Positions 45,373 through 55,324 are shown, counted from the first letter of the stretch. The stretch: 64,000 bases of DNA from Ruegeria halocynthiae (GCF_900106805.1 NZ_FNNP01000001.1:310001-374000); one strand, 5' to 3'. The notes: a model not told the origin generated them from the letters alone. Made by a program: numbers and translations.

Positions 45373-46017
45373 TTAATACAGGTCAAGCTCTCCTGTGCCT
45401 TTCAAGCTTACGAACCATTCTTCTGGGGTTTTGTCGATCTTGGCTTGTTTGACCATCATCGTGTTCATGTTGGGCAGATGAGATGACTCTGGCCATTCAT
45501 CCGGTTGCCACAGGTTTGAACGGATGATGCATTTGGGGCAATGCGCGAAAACGGTCTCTACATGAATCAACAGGGCCAGTTTTGGGGTGTGGCCGCCAAA
45601 TGCCATCGACGCGAGCAACTCGTGGTCTACACAAATACGTGCCGAACCACGCAGACGCAGTGTTTCCATTTTCCCGGGTACAAAGAATATTACACTGATA
45701 CGTGGGTCTTTCAGGACATTGTGGAATGTGTCTGTACGCTTGTTTCCGGGACGGTCGGGCAGGGCGATCAGAGTATCTGAGATGACGTGGGTAAACCCTG
45801 CCGGGTCTCCGCGCGGAGAGATATCAAGGTACCCGGACGGGTTCGCCGAAGCGATCAAGCAGAAAGGTGAAGATGCGATAAAGTCGCGACACATCTGATC
45901 CAGCGCCGAAAGCTCTTTGGCTATTATCTGCGGCAACGGAGCGCCGGTGATCCGCTCAAGTTCCTCGGCTGAGGTCACAAAGTCCGAGAATTGCGAGAAT
46001 AGCGTATCCTGGGTCAT
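45373..46017 (-). CDS. FMN-binding PPOX-family protein
   Basis: This 214-residue pyridoxamine-phosphate-oxidase-like flavoprotein has FCLIASANPSGYLDISPRGDPAGF and LIALPDRPGNKRTDTFHNVLKDPRISVIFFVPG, typical of the MSMEG_1061 or PPOX group. The C-terminal HCPKCIIRSNLWQPDEWP has a CXXC-like element. The function is unknown; it is probably FMN- or F420-like cofactor-dependent. AGGAGA precedes the ATG at 46017. Confidence 0.8.
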   Translation of the reverse strand: MTQDTLFSQFSDFVTSAEELERITGAPLPQIIAKELSALDQMCRDFIASSPFCLIASANPSGYLDISPRGDPAGFTHVISDTLIALPDRPGNKRTDTFHNVLKDPRISVIFFVPGKMETLRLRGSARICVDHELLASMAFGGHTPKLALLIHVETVFAHCPKCIIRSNLWQPDEWPESSHLPNMNTMMVKQAKIDKTPEEWFVSLKGTGELDLY

Positions 46018-46084
46018 GCGGACTCTCCTGTACTGGCTTTGCCTCAAGTTTGGAGGGCCGCCCGCATTCCGTCAAATGTGATAC

Positions 46085-46112
46085 TAAAAAGGGGCGCCCA
46101 ATAGGCGCCCCG
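46085..46112 (-). terminator. Terminator of glnA
   Basis: GGGGCGCC and GGCGCCCC with a 5-base loop are followed by TTTTTA on the minus strand. Confidence 0.85.
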
Positions 46113-46138
46113 CGAGAATTTTCGTCGAAAACTTTTGG

Positions 46139-47545
46139 TCAGCAGCTGTAGTACATTCCGTACTCAACCGGGTGCGGTGTGTGCTCGTAAGTTTCGACTT
46201 CTTCCATCTTCAGAGCGATGTAGCCGTCGATCTGGTCTTTGGTGAACACGTCGCCCTGCAACAGGAAGTCGTGATCCGATGCCAGCGCTTCCAGTGCCTC
46301 ACGCAGGCTGCCGCAGACGGTCGGGATGTCTGCCAGTTCTTCGGCGGGCAGATCGTACAGGTTCTTGTCCATTGCTTCGCCGGGATCGATCTTATTCTTG
46401 ATGCCGTCCAGGCCGGCCATCAGCAGGGCAGCAAAGCACAGGTAGGGGTTGGCTGCTGGATCGGGGAAGCGGGCCTCGACGCGTTTGGCTTTCGGGCTTT
46501 CGGTCCACGGAATACGTACGCAACCCGAACGGTTACGGGCCGAGTAGGCGCGCAGGACGGGGGCCTCAAATCCGGGGATCAGGCGCTTGTAGCTGTTGGT
46601 TGCCGGGTTGGTGAACGCGTTCAGAGTTTTGGCGTGTTTGAGGATGCCACCGATGAAATACAAAGCCTCATCCGACAGGTCAGCGTATTTGTCGCCCGCG
46701 AACAAGGGCTTGCCGTCTTTCCAGATCGACATGTTCACATGCATACCAGTGCCGTTATCACCATAGATAGGCTTGGGCATGAATGTCGCCGATTTGCCAT
46801 ATGCATGCGCTACGTTGTGGATGACGTATTTGTATTTCTGCAGTTCATCCGCCTGTTTGGTCAGGCTGTCAAAGATCAGGCCCAATTCGTGCTGGCACGA
46901 CGCCACTTCGTGGTGGTGCTTGTCGACCTTCATGCCAAGGCGTTTCATGGTCGATAGCATCTCGGAACGCAGGTCCTGTGCTTCGTCAATGGGGTTGACC
47001 GGAAAGTAACCACCCTTGACACCGGGGCGATGACCCATGTTGCCCATCTCATACTCGGTGTCAGTGTTCCAGGATGCGTCAGTAGCATCAACTTCGAACG
47101 ATACCTTGTTGATTGTGTTTGAAAAACGAACGTCATCAAACAGGAAGAACTCGGCCTCAGGACCCATGTAGGCAACGTCGCCGATGCCCGAGGATCTCAG
47201 GTAAGATTCGGCCTTCTGCGCGGTTCCGCGTGGGTCACGGCTGTACGCTTCGCCTGTGTCCGGTTCAACGATCGAGCAGTGCAGACACAGCGTTTTTTCG
47301 GCATAGAACGGATCAATATAGGCCGACGTGGTATCGGCAATCAGTTTCATGTCCGAGTTCTCGATCGACTTCCAGCCCGCGATGGACGAGCCGTCAAACA
47401 TGAAACCTTCCTCGAGGAAGTCTTCGTCAACCAGATCGACGTCGACGGTTACATGCTGCAGCTTGCCGCGCACGTCAGTGAAGCGAATATCGACATAGGC
47501 GACGTCTTCTTCGCGGAGTGTCTTGAGAACTGCGTCTACGCTCAT
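46139..47545 (-). CDS. glnA: Glutamine synthetase type I
   Basis: This 468-residue ammonium-assimilating enzyme has the [32 protein letters not shown] and [33 protein letters not shown] blocks. The adenylylation tyrosine is visible in [10 protein letters not shown]. It ends in YYSC. It lies directly downstream of glnB in the same direction, a common alphaproteobacterial operon. Confidence 0.98.
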   Translation of the reverse strand: MSVDAVLKTLREEDVAYVDIRFTDVRGKLQHVTVDVDLVDEDFLEEGFMFDGSSIAGWKSIENSDMKLIADTTSAYIDPFYAEKTLCLHCSIVEPDTGEAYSRDPRGTAQKAESYLRSSGIGDVAYMGPEAEFFLFDDVRFSNTINKVSFEVDATDASWNTDTEYEMGNMGHRPGVKGGYFPVNPIDEAQDLRSEMLSTMKRLGMKVDKHHHEVASCQHELGLIFDSLTKQADELQKYKYVIHNVAHAYGKSATFMPKPIYGDNGTGMHVNMSIWKDGKPLFAGDKYADLSDEALYFIGGILKHAKTLNAFTNPATNSYKRLIPGFEAPVLRAYSARNRSGCVRIPWTESPKAKRVEARFPDPAANPYLCFAALLMAGLDGIKNKIDPGEAMDKNLYDLPAEELADIPTVCGSLREALEALASDHDFLLQGDVFTKDQIDGYIALKMEEVETYEHTPHPVEYGMYYSC

Positions 47546-47586
47546 TCCCTTGGTCCTTCTGATAGATATGTTTGTATTCGGTTGAA

Positions 47587-47931
<345 letters not shown>

Positions 47932-48094
47932 TTACCTTGCATGGTTGTCACGATGGCAATGATCACGTCTAAGATCATGCGGCAATGGGATGGCGGATTT
48001 GGTCGGTGCGTGGTGCAGCGAAATCGGGCGGTGGATGAAATTTTGATCGGCTTGCACAAAATGTAATCAGAAATGAATCGCACGAGGGTTTTAG

Positions 48095-49696
48095 ATGGCG
48101 GAATTGCTGACAGCGACACAGATGCGGATGATCGAACGGGCTGCGATTGAGACCGGCCAGGTGACTGGTCTGGAGCTGATGGAGCGGGCCGGGCGAGGCG
48201 TTGTCGAGGCGATTTTCGAAGAATGGCCGGAACTGGGGGGCTCTGCCGGTCGCGCGGTTGTGCTGTGCGGGCCGGGTAATAATGGCGGTGACGGCTTTGT
48301 GGTCGCACGGTTACTGCGTGAGCAGGGGTGGGAGGTCGAGGCGCTTCTATTCGGTGACCCGGCCAAGCTGCCGCCGGATGCAAAGGTGAATTACGAACGA
48401 TGGGAGGGGACGACATCAGGCGTAGCCGATTTTGTTCAGGCGAAAATAAAGCATCCTGATCTCTCCATTGATGCGCTATTCGGAACCGGCCTGACGCGGT
48501 CAATCGAAGATCAGGCATTGTGGGAACACCTTTGGGTGCATGATGATGCAGAAGATGCGTGGGACATGCGAAGGTGTGGTTCGGGCACTGATATTGTCCC
48601 GCCACGTACGGTCGCAATTGACCTGCCGTCTGGTCTTTGCTCGGATTCGGGCAAAGTACTTGGGGGGGCGTTTCCGCAGTATGGTCGCCGTTGCGCCCGA
48701 TCCGCTCTGACTGTCTCATTCCACGCGCGCAAGCTTGGGCATGTTCTGGGCGAGGGGCCATCCTTTTGTGGTCGGCTGGTCGTGAAAGATATCGGGTTGA
48801 GCCTTGAGGTTGACGACGCTGAGATCGTAAAATCTGCCGAACGGCCATCTAGCCCCTCTTTTTGCAAGACGGAACATGCTCATAAATACACGCATGGTCA
48901 TGCCTTTGTCCTGACCGGTGGAGTGGGCAAAACGGGTGCAGCGCGACTGGCGGCGCGGGGTGCGTTGCGGGTTGGTGCAGGGTTGGTGACGCTAGGTGTC
49001 CCTCCATCTGCGCAGATGGAGGTGGCGGGGCAGATTACCGCTCTCATGATACAGCGGATCGAAGGGGGTAAAGATTTATCCGAAACGTTACTGGATGCGC
49101 GGTTGAATGCGCTCTGCCTCGGGCCGGGTCTGGGATTGGCGCGCGCGCAGGACTTGGTTCCCGCGGCGCTGGCTTCGCAGCGTTCGGTGGTGCTGGACGC
49201 GGATGCGCTGACGGCGTTTGCGGATGAGACCGCAGCGTTACTGGAGCTTCTGCACGGCAAATGTGTTCTAACACCGCACGGGGGCGAGTTTGCCCGGCTG
49301 TTCCCGGATATCGCCGAAAAGCTCTCGGCCATGCCAGGCCAGGGGCCTGCCTATTCCAAGGTAGACGCCGTGCGCGCGGCAGCAGCACGGGCGGGTTGTG
49401 TGGTTTTGTACAAGGGCCCTGATACGGTGATTGCTGCGCCGGATGGGCAGTGTGCTGTCAACGCAGCGCATTATGAGCGCGCGGCGCCATGGTTGGCGAC
49501 TGCAGGATCTGGTGATGTTTTGGCAGGATTTATTACTGGTCTTATGGCGCGCGGGTTTCCCCCGATGTGTGCCGCTGTATCTGCCGCATGGCTTCATGTA
49601 GAGTGCGCAAGGTATTTTGGGCCGGGATTGATTGCCGAAGATCTGCCGGAACTGGTGCCATCCGTATTCGCACAACCTGATGCCACGGCGCTGTGA
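48095..49696 (+). CDS. nnr: Bifunctional NAD(P)HX epimerase/dehydratase
   Basis: This 533-residue repair enzyme of damaged NAD(P)H hydrates has two domains. The N-terminal epimerase (YjeF-N) has VVLCGPGNNGGDGFVVARLL. The C-terminal ATP/ADP-dependent dehydratase has CLGPGLGLARAQ, KCVLTPHGGEFARLFP and the NAAHYERAAPWLATAGSGDVLAGFITGLMARG motif. It is divergent from glnB. Confidence 0.95.
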   Translation: MAELLTATQMRMIERAAIETGQVTGLELMERAGRGVVEAIFEEWPELGGSAGRAVVLCGPGNNGGDGFVVARLLREQGWEVEALLFGDPAKLPPDAKVNYERWEGTTSGVADFVQAKIKHPDLSIDALFGTGLTRSIEDQALWEHLWVHDDAEDAWDMRRCGSGTDIVPPRTVAIDLPSGLCSDSGKVLGGAFPQYGRRCARSALTVSFHARKLGHVLGEGPSFCGRLVVKDIGLSLEVDDAEIVKSAERPSSPSFCKTEHAHKYTHGHAFVLTGGVGKTGAARLAARGALRVGAGLVTLGVPPSAQMEVAGQITALMIQRIEGGKDLSETLLDARLNALCLGPGLGLARAQDLVPAALASQRSVVLDADALTAFADETAALLELLHGKCVLTPHGGEFARLFPDIAEKLSAMPGQGPAYSKVDAVRAAAARAGCVVLYKGPDTVIAAPDGQCAVNAAHYERAAPWLATAGSGDVLAGFITGLMARGFPPMCAAVSAAWLHVECARYFGPGLIAEDLPELVPSVFAQPDATAL

Positions 49697-49768
49697 GCAA
49701 ATTTTAGCCGATAGGGGGATAAACCGGCAAGGTTTTGCCGCTCGATCCCAGTGGGTGCATAGCGGATG

Positions 49769-49782
49769 TTTGCAAGCTGCAA
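49769..49782. promoter_or_regulatory. TTTGCAAGCTGCAA dyad in the porin upstream region
   Basis: TTGCA-AGC-TGCAA is a perfect 5-base-arm palindrome, about 200 bases before the porin gene. It resembles the short TGCAA-type half-sites found near acnA. Confidence 0.3.
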
Positions 49783-49844
49783 CGCGCGACGCCAGAATTG
49801 TTTTGCGGGACCGCCGGGCACTCTTTTCGGTTCGGATCAATGCA

Positions 49845-49872
49845 TTGATAACAAAATTTTTTCTTCTAAAGA
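49845..49872 (+). promoter_or_regulatory. Candidate porin promoter
   Basis: TTGATA, a 16-base T-rich spacer and TAAAGA could be the -35 and -10 boxes, leaving a leader of about 105-115 bases. This is a weak, pattern-based call. Confidence 0.35.
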
Positions 49873-49901
49873 GTCGGTGCGGCCTGTGGCAGAAATACAA
49901 T

Positions 49902-49922
49902 GCTGAACCCAGAAGGTTCAGC
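49902..49922 (+). repeat. Hairpin in the porin leader
   Basis: GCTGAACC and GGTTCAGC form a perfect 8-bp stem with a 5-base loop, 60 bases before the ATG. It may stabilise the mRNA or be a target for a small RNA. Confidence 0.55.
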
Positions 49923-49982
49923 GATCATTGGAACCCTTAAACCTCGTGAGCATATCGACAGTATCGGAAACCTGACCAATTA

Positions 49983-51119
49983 ATGGTGAATGACATGACA
50001 GTGAAATTTAAGCTGACTTCGATAGCGGCGGCGCTTGTTGCGACGACCGCAATCCCAGCCGCCGCAGAACTGAAATACGAAAACAATACGGGCGGATATG
50101 TCCTGCTTTATGGGCAGTTGCATCCGGCTCTGATTTCGGTCGATGACGGAGAAGAGACCGAGACCCGCGTGTTGGACAATGACCTGTCAAACAGCCGGGT
50201 CGGGCTTGAATTGTTGCAACCCTTCGGTAGTAACGATTTCACCTTCCGCTTTGAAACCGCGCTTGGACTGCCGAATTCAAGCGAGTGGAACCAGCTGGGC
50301 ACCGATTTCAGCGGTTGGACCCGTGAAGATATCCGCCATGTCGACTTTGCGTTGGCGGGGGATTGGGGTAAATTCTCGGCCGGTCAGGGCAGCATGGTAT
50401 CGGATGGAGCCGCAGAAGCGGACCTGTCCTATGTTGGGACCGCACTGTATTCGTTTACCAATGACGAGAATGGTGGATTTTTCTACCGCGGCACTGACGG
50501 CCTTCTGAGCGATATCACAGTTGGCGATTCCAGCAGCAACTTTGACGGGGCTCGCCGTGGTCGCGTACGCTATGATACGCCGACATTCAGCGGTTTCACC
50601 GGTGGGATTGCTTACGGTCAGAACATTCTGTCCAGCGACGATGACGACGACTACTACGACATCGGCCTGAGGTATAACAACACCTTCGGTGGCGGGGTCG
50701 AGTTTGCTGCGGCTCTGGCTTATGCGGTTCGCTCAGCTGACGATGGATCAGGAGACCGCAAAGATACAATCGGTTCGGCCTCGGTTCTGCTGCAAAATGG
50801 TCTGAGCTTTACGGTCGCTGCAGGGACGCGCGATAATGATGCGGATGGTGCCTCCGATCCGAATTACTTCTACAGCAAGATTGCGTACGAGGATCAGTGG
50901 GTGTCCTGGGGCAAGACCGGCATCGGGATCGACTACTTCTCGGGCTCTGATTTCGAGAACGACGGTTCAAGCACGGACGCATGGGGTATCGCAGTTGTTC
51001 AGCGTATCGACAGCATCAATACCGATGCCTACTTGAAATACCGTAATCACGACTTCGAAGATGGTGCTTCGTTCGACAACAACGAAGCCTGGGTGCTGGG
51101 TGCCCGCTGGAAGTTCTGA
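49983..51119 (+). CDS. Outer-membrane porin
   Basis: This 378-residue porin of the gram-negative (rhodobacterial) type has a signal peptide ending PAAAEL and alternating beta strands with aromatic girdle residues. The loops are rich in Asp/Gly, and the C-terminus ends WVLGARWKF with a terminal Phe as required for BAM recognition. It probably forms an acid-loop general diffusion pore. A second ATG lies at 49995; no strong ribosome site separates the choices. Confidence 0.9.
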   Translation: MVNDMTVKFKLTSIAAALVATTAIPAAAELKYENNTGGYVLLYGQLHPALISVDDGEETETRVLDNDLSNSRVGLELLQPFGSNDFTFRFETALGLPNSSEWNQLGTDFSGWTREDIRHVDFALAGDWGKFSAGQGSMVSDGAAEADLSYVGTALYSFTNDENGGFFYRGTDGLLSDITVGDSSSNFDGARRGRVRYDTPTFSGFTGGIAYGQNILSSDDDDDYYDIGLRYNNTFGGGVEFAAALAYAVRSADDGSGDRKDTIGSASVLLQNGLSFTVAAGTRDNDADGASDPNYFYSKIAYEDQWVSWGKTGIGIDYFSGSDFENDGSSTDAWGIAVVQRIDSINTDAYLKYRNHDFEDGASFDNNEAWVLGARWKF

Positions 51120-51141
51120 TTTCGCAACTCTTTGTTGACAG

Positions 51142-51172
51142 AACGCCCCGGCCTGCGCCGGGGCGTTTTTTC
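51142..51172 (+). terminator. Terminator of the porin gene
   Basis: AACGCCCCGGC and GCCGGGGCGTT form a strong stem followed by TTTTTT. Confidence 0.95.
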
Positions 51173-51304
51173 GTCTGTGATATGGGCAAAACCGGGCTGA
51201 AAGGGCCTTTGCCTCTTGCACGCAGGCGGCTGGGCAAATAGAAGGCGTCAAATTTGCCTGGCGCGCCCTATTCGCGCGCCCCGAATCCTATGGGGACTAC
51301 CATA

Positions 51305-52636
51305 ATGCAGGTTACCGAGACGCTGAACGAAGGTCTGAAACGCGGCTACAACATCGTTGTGACTGCAGCTGAGCTGGACGACAAGGTTAACGAAAAACTG
51401 ACCGAAGCGCAGCCCGAAGTCGAGATGAAGGGTTTCCGCAAAGGCAAGGTGCCGATGGCGCTGCTGAAAAAGCAGTTTGGCCAGCGCCTGCTTGGCGAAG
51501 CGATGCAGGAAACCATCGACGGTGCGATGAACAAGCATTTTGAGGACAGCGGCGAACGACCCGCGCTGCAGCCCGAGGTCAAGATGACCAACGAAGACTG
51601 GAAAGAAGGCGACGACGTAGAAGTTGCGATGTCCTATGAGGCGCTGCCCGCGATCCCCGAGGTTGACCTGAAATCGGTCGAGCTGGAGAAGCTGGTTGTT
51701 AAAGCCGATGACGCAGCCGTTGAAGAAGCGCTGAACAACCTGGCCGAGACCGCGCAGAACTTCAAAGCGCGCCGCAAGGGTTCGAAAGCAAAAGACGGCG
51801 ATCAGGTCGTGTTCGATTTTGTCGGCAAGGTTGACGGCGAAGAGTTCGAAGGCGGCTCGGCCGAAGACTATCCGCTGGTTCTGGGTTCGAACAGCTTTAT
51901 CCCCGGCTTTGAAGAGCAGCTGGTCGGTGCGAAGGCTGAGGAAGAAAAAGACGTCAACGTCACCTTCCCTGAAGAATACGGTGCCGAGCATCTGGCCGGT
52001 AAAGACGCCGTTTTCACCTGCACCATCAAAGAGGTGAAAGAGCCCGTCGCCGCCGAGCTTGACGATGAGCTGGCCAAGAAATTCGGCGCCGAGGATCTGG
52101 CTGCGTTGAAATCCCAGATTGCTGAGCGTCTGGAAGCTGAATACGCTGGTGCATCGCGCGCGGTCATGAAGCGCGCTCTGCTGGACGCACTTGACGAGAA
52201 AGTGTCATTCGACCTGCCGCCGTCGCTGGTTGACGCCGAAGCCAAGCAGATTGCACATCAGCTGTGGCACGAAGAAAACCCTGACGTCGAAGGCCACGAT
52301 CACCCCGAGATTGAGCCCACCGACGAGCATAACAAACTGGCCGAGCGCCGCGTGCGTCTGGGTCTGTTGCTGGCCGAGCTGGGCCAGAAGGCCGAAGTTG
52401 AGGTGTCTGATTCAGAGATGACACAGGCGATTATGACCCAGGCGCGTCAGTACCCTGGTCAGGAACGTCAGTTCTTTGAGTTCGTGCAGCAGAACGCCCA
52501 GATGCAGCAGCAGCTGCGCGCGCCGATTTTTGAGGACAAGGTGGTCGACTACGTTTTCGAACTGGCTCAGGTCGCGGACAAAGAAGTCAACAAAGACGAC
52601 CTGCAGAAAGCCGTTGAGGCACTGGAAGAGGAGTAA
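51305..52636 (+). CDS. tig: Trigger factor
   Basis: This 443-residue ribosome-associated chaperone has the N-terminal ribosome-binding signature ([17 protein letters not shown]), a central FKBP-type PPIase domain ([46 protein letters not shown]) and a helical C-terminal arm domain. Start at 51305 is [10 protein letters not shown], after GGGGACT; the longer frame is not coding. Confidence 0.98.
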   Translation: MQVTETLNEGLKRGYNIVVTAAELDDKVNEKLTEAQPEVEMKGFRKGKVPMALLKKQFGQRLLGEAMQETIDGAMNKHFEDSGERPALQPEVKMTNEDWKEGDDVEVAMSYEALPAIPEVDLKSVELEKLVVKADDAAVEEALNNLAETAQNFKARRKGSKAKDGDQVVFDFVGKVDGEEFEGGSAEDYPLVLGSNSFIPGFEEQLVGAKAEEEKDVNVTFPEEYGAEHLAGKDAVFTCTIKEVKEPVAAELDDELAKKFGAEDLAALKSQIAERLEAEYAGASRAVMKRALLDALDEKVSFDLPPSLVDAEAKQIAHQLWHEENPDVEGHDHPEIEPTDEHNKLAERRVRLGLLLAELGQKAEVEVSDSEMTQAIMTQARQYPGQERQFFEFVQQNAQMQQQLRAPIFEDKVVDYVFELAQVADKEVNKDDLQKAVEALEEE

Positions 52637-52671
52637 TCCTCTTCCTTCTCCTTATCCGGAGCCACAATAAA

Positions 52672-52701
52672 GCGGAGCCGTCTAAAATTAGACGGCTCCG
52701 C
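52672..52701. terminator. Bidirectional hairpin between tig and luxI
   Basis: GCGGAGCCGTCTAA and TTAGACGGCTCCGC form a 14-bp perfect stem with an AA loop, between convergent genes. On the minus strand TTTATT follows. Confidence 0.85.
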
Positions 52702-52732
52702 GTGGGTGGCTTTGTACTATGAGGTGAGGGGG

Positions 52733-53587
52733 TCAGGCCTCATGAGCAAAAGCACGGGGGGTCTGTAACAGAGCGGTCTTCTGCTCTGGGGTGAATGTGT
52801 CAGACAGCGCTTCGATCAGTTTCAGCACTGCTTGTCTTTCATCTTCCGTCTTGGCTGCACTCATCTGTTCGACAAAGTACTTCTCAAGATCAGTAAGTGG
52901 TTTGTGATCGCGGTTTGCGGGGCTGATTTTCGAGGCCTTCATAGCCTCGATCATTTCCAGCGCCTTTTCTTCTTCTATAAAGACATCGTGTCGGATGTCC
53001 GCAAACTCACGAAGGCCCGAGATACGTTCTTCGGAGCAATCCAGCAAGGCCGCCATGGCCGGGACTTTACCCATCGGAACAGTTTCGCCCACATAGTCGT
53101 AGGGCGCACAGTTCGAACGTTTCAGGACGCGGTTCATAACCGGGTCGATCACGGTGATGATGTCCTGAATACCCGCGTTGCGGCAGTATTCCAGAGAACC
53201 GATCATCAGCTCACAGGTCGCATAAGAGACTGAGTTCTTCTCTTTACCGCGTGTCAGGCGCTGCGTGTCGACGCAGAATCGGGTGGATTCCCACATGGTG
53301 GCGCTGCGCATTGGTGCTTCGCCGCATAAGATATCCGAGAACACATCCGAAAGCATGTGTGGACCAGTGGTCTGGAGTGCACGTACTGCGGCTACGACGT
53401 TCCCCTCATCGTCGAGGCCGATTACATATGCAGGATCCAGGTGATCGAACTGGTCGATTTCTTTACCATCTTCGATATTTACGTCCCAACCTAGTCGCCC
53501 GCCAAAAACCCGAGCGCGCAGTTCGAACATATCGTCAAGAACTTCGGTGAACAGATGCCTGTTCAGCCCATCAACTACCAAAATCAT
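52733..53587 (-). CDS. LuxI-type acyl-homoserine lactone synthase
   Basis: This 284-residue protein synthesises an N-acyl homoserine lactone from SAM and an acyl-ACP. All the family residues are in place: Arg24, Phe28, Trp34, Asp45, Asp48, Arg69, Glu100 and Arg103. The core occupies about residues 1-205. An extra C-terminal region of about 80 residues, mostly helical and charged, ends TFTPEQKTALLQTPRAFAHEA. It lies upstream-to-downstream of luxR on the same strand, with a 119-base gap. The acyl chain cannot be read from sequence. Confidence 0.93.
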   Translation of the reverse strand: MILVVDGLNRHLFTEVLDDMFELRARVFGGRLGWDVNIEDGKEIDQFDHLDPAYVIGLDDEGNVVAAVRALQTTGPHMLSDVFSDILCGEAPMRSATMWESTRFCVDTQRLTRGKEKNSVSYATCELMIGSLEYCRNAGIQDIITVIDPVMNRVLKRSNCAPYDYVGETVPMGKVPAMAALLDCSEERISGLREFADIRHDVFIEEEKALEMIEAMKASKISPANRDHKPLTDLEKYFVEQMSAAKTEDERQAVLKLIEALSDTFTPEQKTALLQTPRAFAHEA

Positions 53588-53649
53588 ATTAACCCCCTTC
53601 GAGTGATCTGTCTGTGGTTAAGACGTTACTCGTATTCCACAGCGAATCT

Positions 53650-53668
53650 ATTGGGGGTTTCCCGTAAT
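53650..53668. promoter_or_regulatory. Candidate lux-box-like dyad
   Basis: ATTGGGGGTTTCCCGTAAT is an imperfect dyad centred about 72 bases before the luxI ATG (53587). Six of eight arm positions pair. It is a candidate LuxR site, inferred from position and length. Confidence 0.3.
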
Positions 53669-53669
53669 T

Positions 53670-53687
53670 TTGGCTTTTTTTTGCCAA
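53670..53687. promoter_or_regulatory. TTGGC-T8-GCCAA dyad
   Basis: TTGGCTTTTTTTTGCCAA is an 18-bp dyad with perfect 5-base arms, 19 bases beyond the luxR stop and 83 bases before luxI. It is either a LuxR-type operator or the luxR terminator region; no T tract follows on the minus strand. Confidence 0.35.
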
Positions 53688-53706
53688 CATTAAGAGGGAT
53701 TTGGCT

Positions 53707-54408
53707 TTAGCCTGGGTAAATTAGGCCAATTCCAATGGCGCGGCCGACTGCCTGCGGAGTCGTCAGTGCATTAAGCTTTTCACGCGAAGAACGCAAGTGC
53801 ACTTCAACCGTGCGATGCGAAATCGACAGGATATCGCCGATATCCTGCTGCGATTTGCCTGCAGCAGCCCATTGCAAGATCTCCAACTCGCGGCTGGAGA
53901 GGGTCGGATGATATAGCATCCGGCTGATCGTATCCGACGTCATGACGTTGTCATGAATGTGCACGGCTAACGACTGCAGATCGCTAATCACGCTGGATAC
54001 CAGCTTTTTCCATTCATCCCGGCTGCACTCACGCGTTGCACTTAGCAGGCCAATATCTCCGTACGGGCCCCGCACCGGTATGGTAATACCCTGATCCGGA
54101 ATGCCAAAATCATGCGCATCACGGAACACGCGCTGAAAGTCCTTGCCGCGTTCAAGACGACTCCAGTCTACCGGAGCAATGCTGCGTTGGCTCATATGCA
54201 AGGTGGGATCGATAAGGTGCAGGCCTTGTTCCTGATAGTGGACCTTCCAATCATCCCCATAGGTCACATGGCCGTGGATAGTACCCGCAGCGGGGTTCAT
54301 ACCCGCATAGGCTGCGTGATCCATTTCGTACTTATCGCAAACCTGACGCAGGAACTCGTCATACCGAGAATCCTGTTCGGGAAGGGTGCTGAGATCAACA
54401 ATATCCAT
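53707..54408 (-). CDS. LuxR-family quorum-sensing regulator
   Basis: This 233-residue regulator has an N-terminal autoinducer-binding domain and a C-terminal LuxR helix-turn-helix (LSSRELEILQWAAAGKSQQDIGDILSISHRTVEVHLRSSREKL). The ligand-pocket residues equivalent to TraR Trp57, Tyr61, Asp70 and Trp85 are present (Trp54, Tyr58, Asp67, Trp82). It is therefore probably an AHL-responsive receptor and not a solo regulator. The pair with luxI is on one strand. Confidence 0.93.
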   Translation of the reverse strand: MDIVDLSTLPEQDSRYDEFLRQVCDKYEMDHAAYAGMNPAAGTIHGHVTYGDDWKVHYQEQGLHLIDPTLHMSQRSIAPVDWSRLERGKDFQRVFRDAHDFGIPDQGITIPVRGPYGDIGLLSATRECSRDEWKKLVSSVISDLQSLAVHIHDNVMTSDTISRMLYHPTLSSRELEILQWAAAGKSQQDIGDILSISHRTVEVHLRSSREKLNALTTPQAVGRAIGIGLIYPG

Positions 54409-54548
54409 ACGGTAACGACCAGTTAGACCCGAGTGAGCGGGCGGATCCCTTTGACCAGGAAAATGATACTGTCTTCCCTGACGTCAATTAGCACACCACA
54501 TTTCGTCTATTATGACAAGAACATGTGGTAAATGTCTGCCTTTTATAG

Positions 54549-54577
54549 GCAAATGTGCCTTTCAGGCACACATTTGC
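54549..54577. repeat. Bulged hairpin in the luxR upstream region
   Basis: GCAAATGTGCC and GGCACA-CATTTGC pair over 11 bases with a 2-base bulge and a TTTCA loop. The 278-base region 54409-54686 between luxR and the SLT lipoprotein gene holds the luxR promoter and this structure. No ORF is visible in it. Confidence 0.45.
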
Positions 54578-54686
54578 ACATCTTCAGCAAGGTTTATCGT
54601 CTCAGTTGTAAAGTTGGTCATGGGATTCGCCGTGTCTATCGATTATTATGTGCGTGCAATATAGTGCAAATGCGAACTAAACATGC

Positions 54687-55172
54687 CTATTCTGTGGCGG
54701 AAACCAGACCTGTCTCAACCAACATGCCTCTTGCTTTAGCTTCAGGGTAATAGCCTTTGGCATAGAGGAAGATGGCGCGCTGCTGATCGCCATCGGACAA
54801 AAGCCACGCACCGCGAAGGTATTTTCCAGCAAATTCCAGATTGGCATCGGCATCCAGCAGGCCCTCGGCGTTTCCGGTGTAGCCCATTGATCGGGCCGTT
54901 GCGGGAAGAATTTGCAACAGGCCATAGTAGGGCCGGTTTACCGCCCAGGGCCGATGTGTACTTTCACGGATGGCCAGCTTGTGCACAAGTTCACGCGGCA
55001 CTTCGTAATGGTCAGCCCATGTGTTGATCGACGCACGCAGTTCCGATGTTTCATTAGGGTAAAGGGGCGGATCGAAAGTGTCGCCAGCACCGGAATTGTC
55101 GGGGCCACCACACGCGGCAAGAGGAGCCATCAACAACAAGGTCAAAACATAGCGGCGAAGGAAGGGGATCAT
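54687..55172 (-). CDS. SLT-type transglycosylase lipoprotein
   Basis: This 161-residue lipoprotein has lipobox LAAC (MIPFLRRYVLTLLLMAPLAACGG) and a small lysozyme-like SLT domain. The domain has LVHKLAIRESTHRPWAVN (catalytic Glu), YGLLQILPATARSMGYTG and LEFAGKYLRGAWLLSDGD. It is probably an outer-membrane-anchored murein hydrolase. GGAG eight bases before the second ATG (55172) makes this start likelier than 55178. Confidence 0.88.
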   Translation of the reverse strand: MIPFLRRYVLTLLLMAPLAACGGPDNSGAGDTFDPPLYPNETSELRASINTWADHYEVPRELVHKLAIRESTHRPWAVNRPYYGLLQILPATARSMGYTGNAEGLLDADANLEFAGKYLRGAWLLSDGDQQRAIFLYAKGYYPEAKARGMLVETGLVSATE

Positions 55173-55267
55173 TTGCATACTCCGGATTGCGAAAGGCGAT
55201 GATAGGAAACCTTCGCCTATCTGCAAGACCAGCAGGGCAATCTGGCCATAAATTGCCTGTTGCCCGG

Positions 55268-55303
55268 AAAACAGAAAAGGGCCGCGCGATAGCACGGCCC
55301 CTT
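55268..55303 (-). terminator. Terminator of the rpsF-rpsR-rplI operon
   Basis: GGGCCGTGC and GCGCGGCCC (one wobble) are followed by TTTTCTGTTTTC on the minus strand. Confidence 0.85.
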
Positions 55304-55324
55304 GTCTTTTGAAGTAGCGCTGGA

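Noticed and set aside
49632..49940. 102-codon frame between the NAD(P)HX repair gene and the porin gene
   Set aside because: It begins inside the preceding gene in another frame, lacks a ribosome site, and has no plausible protein features.
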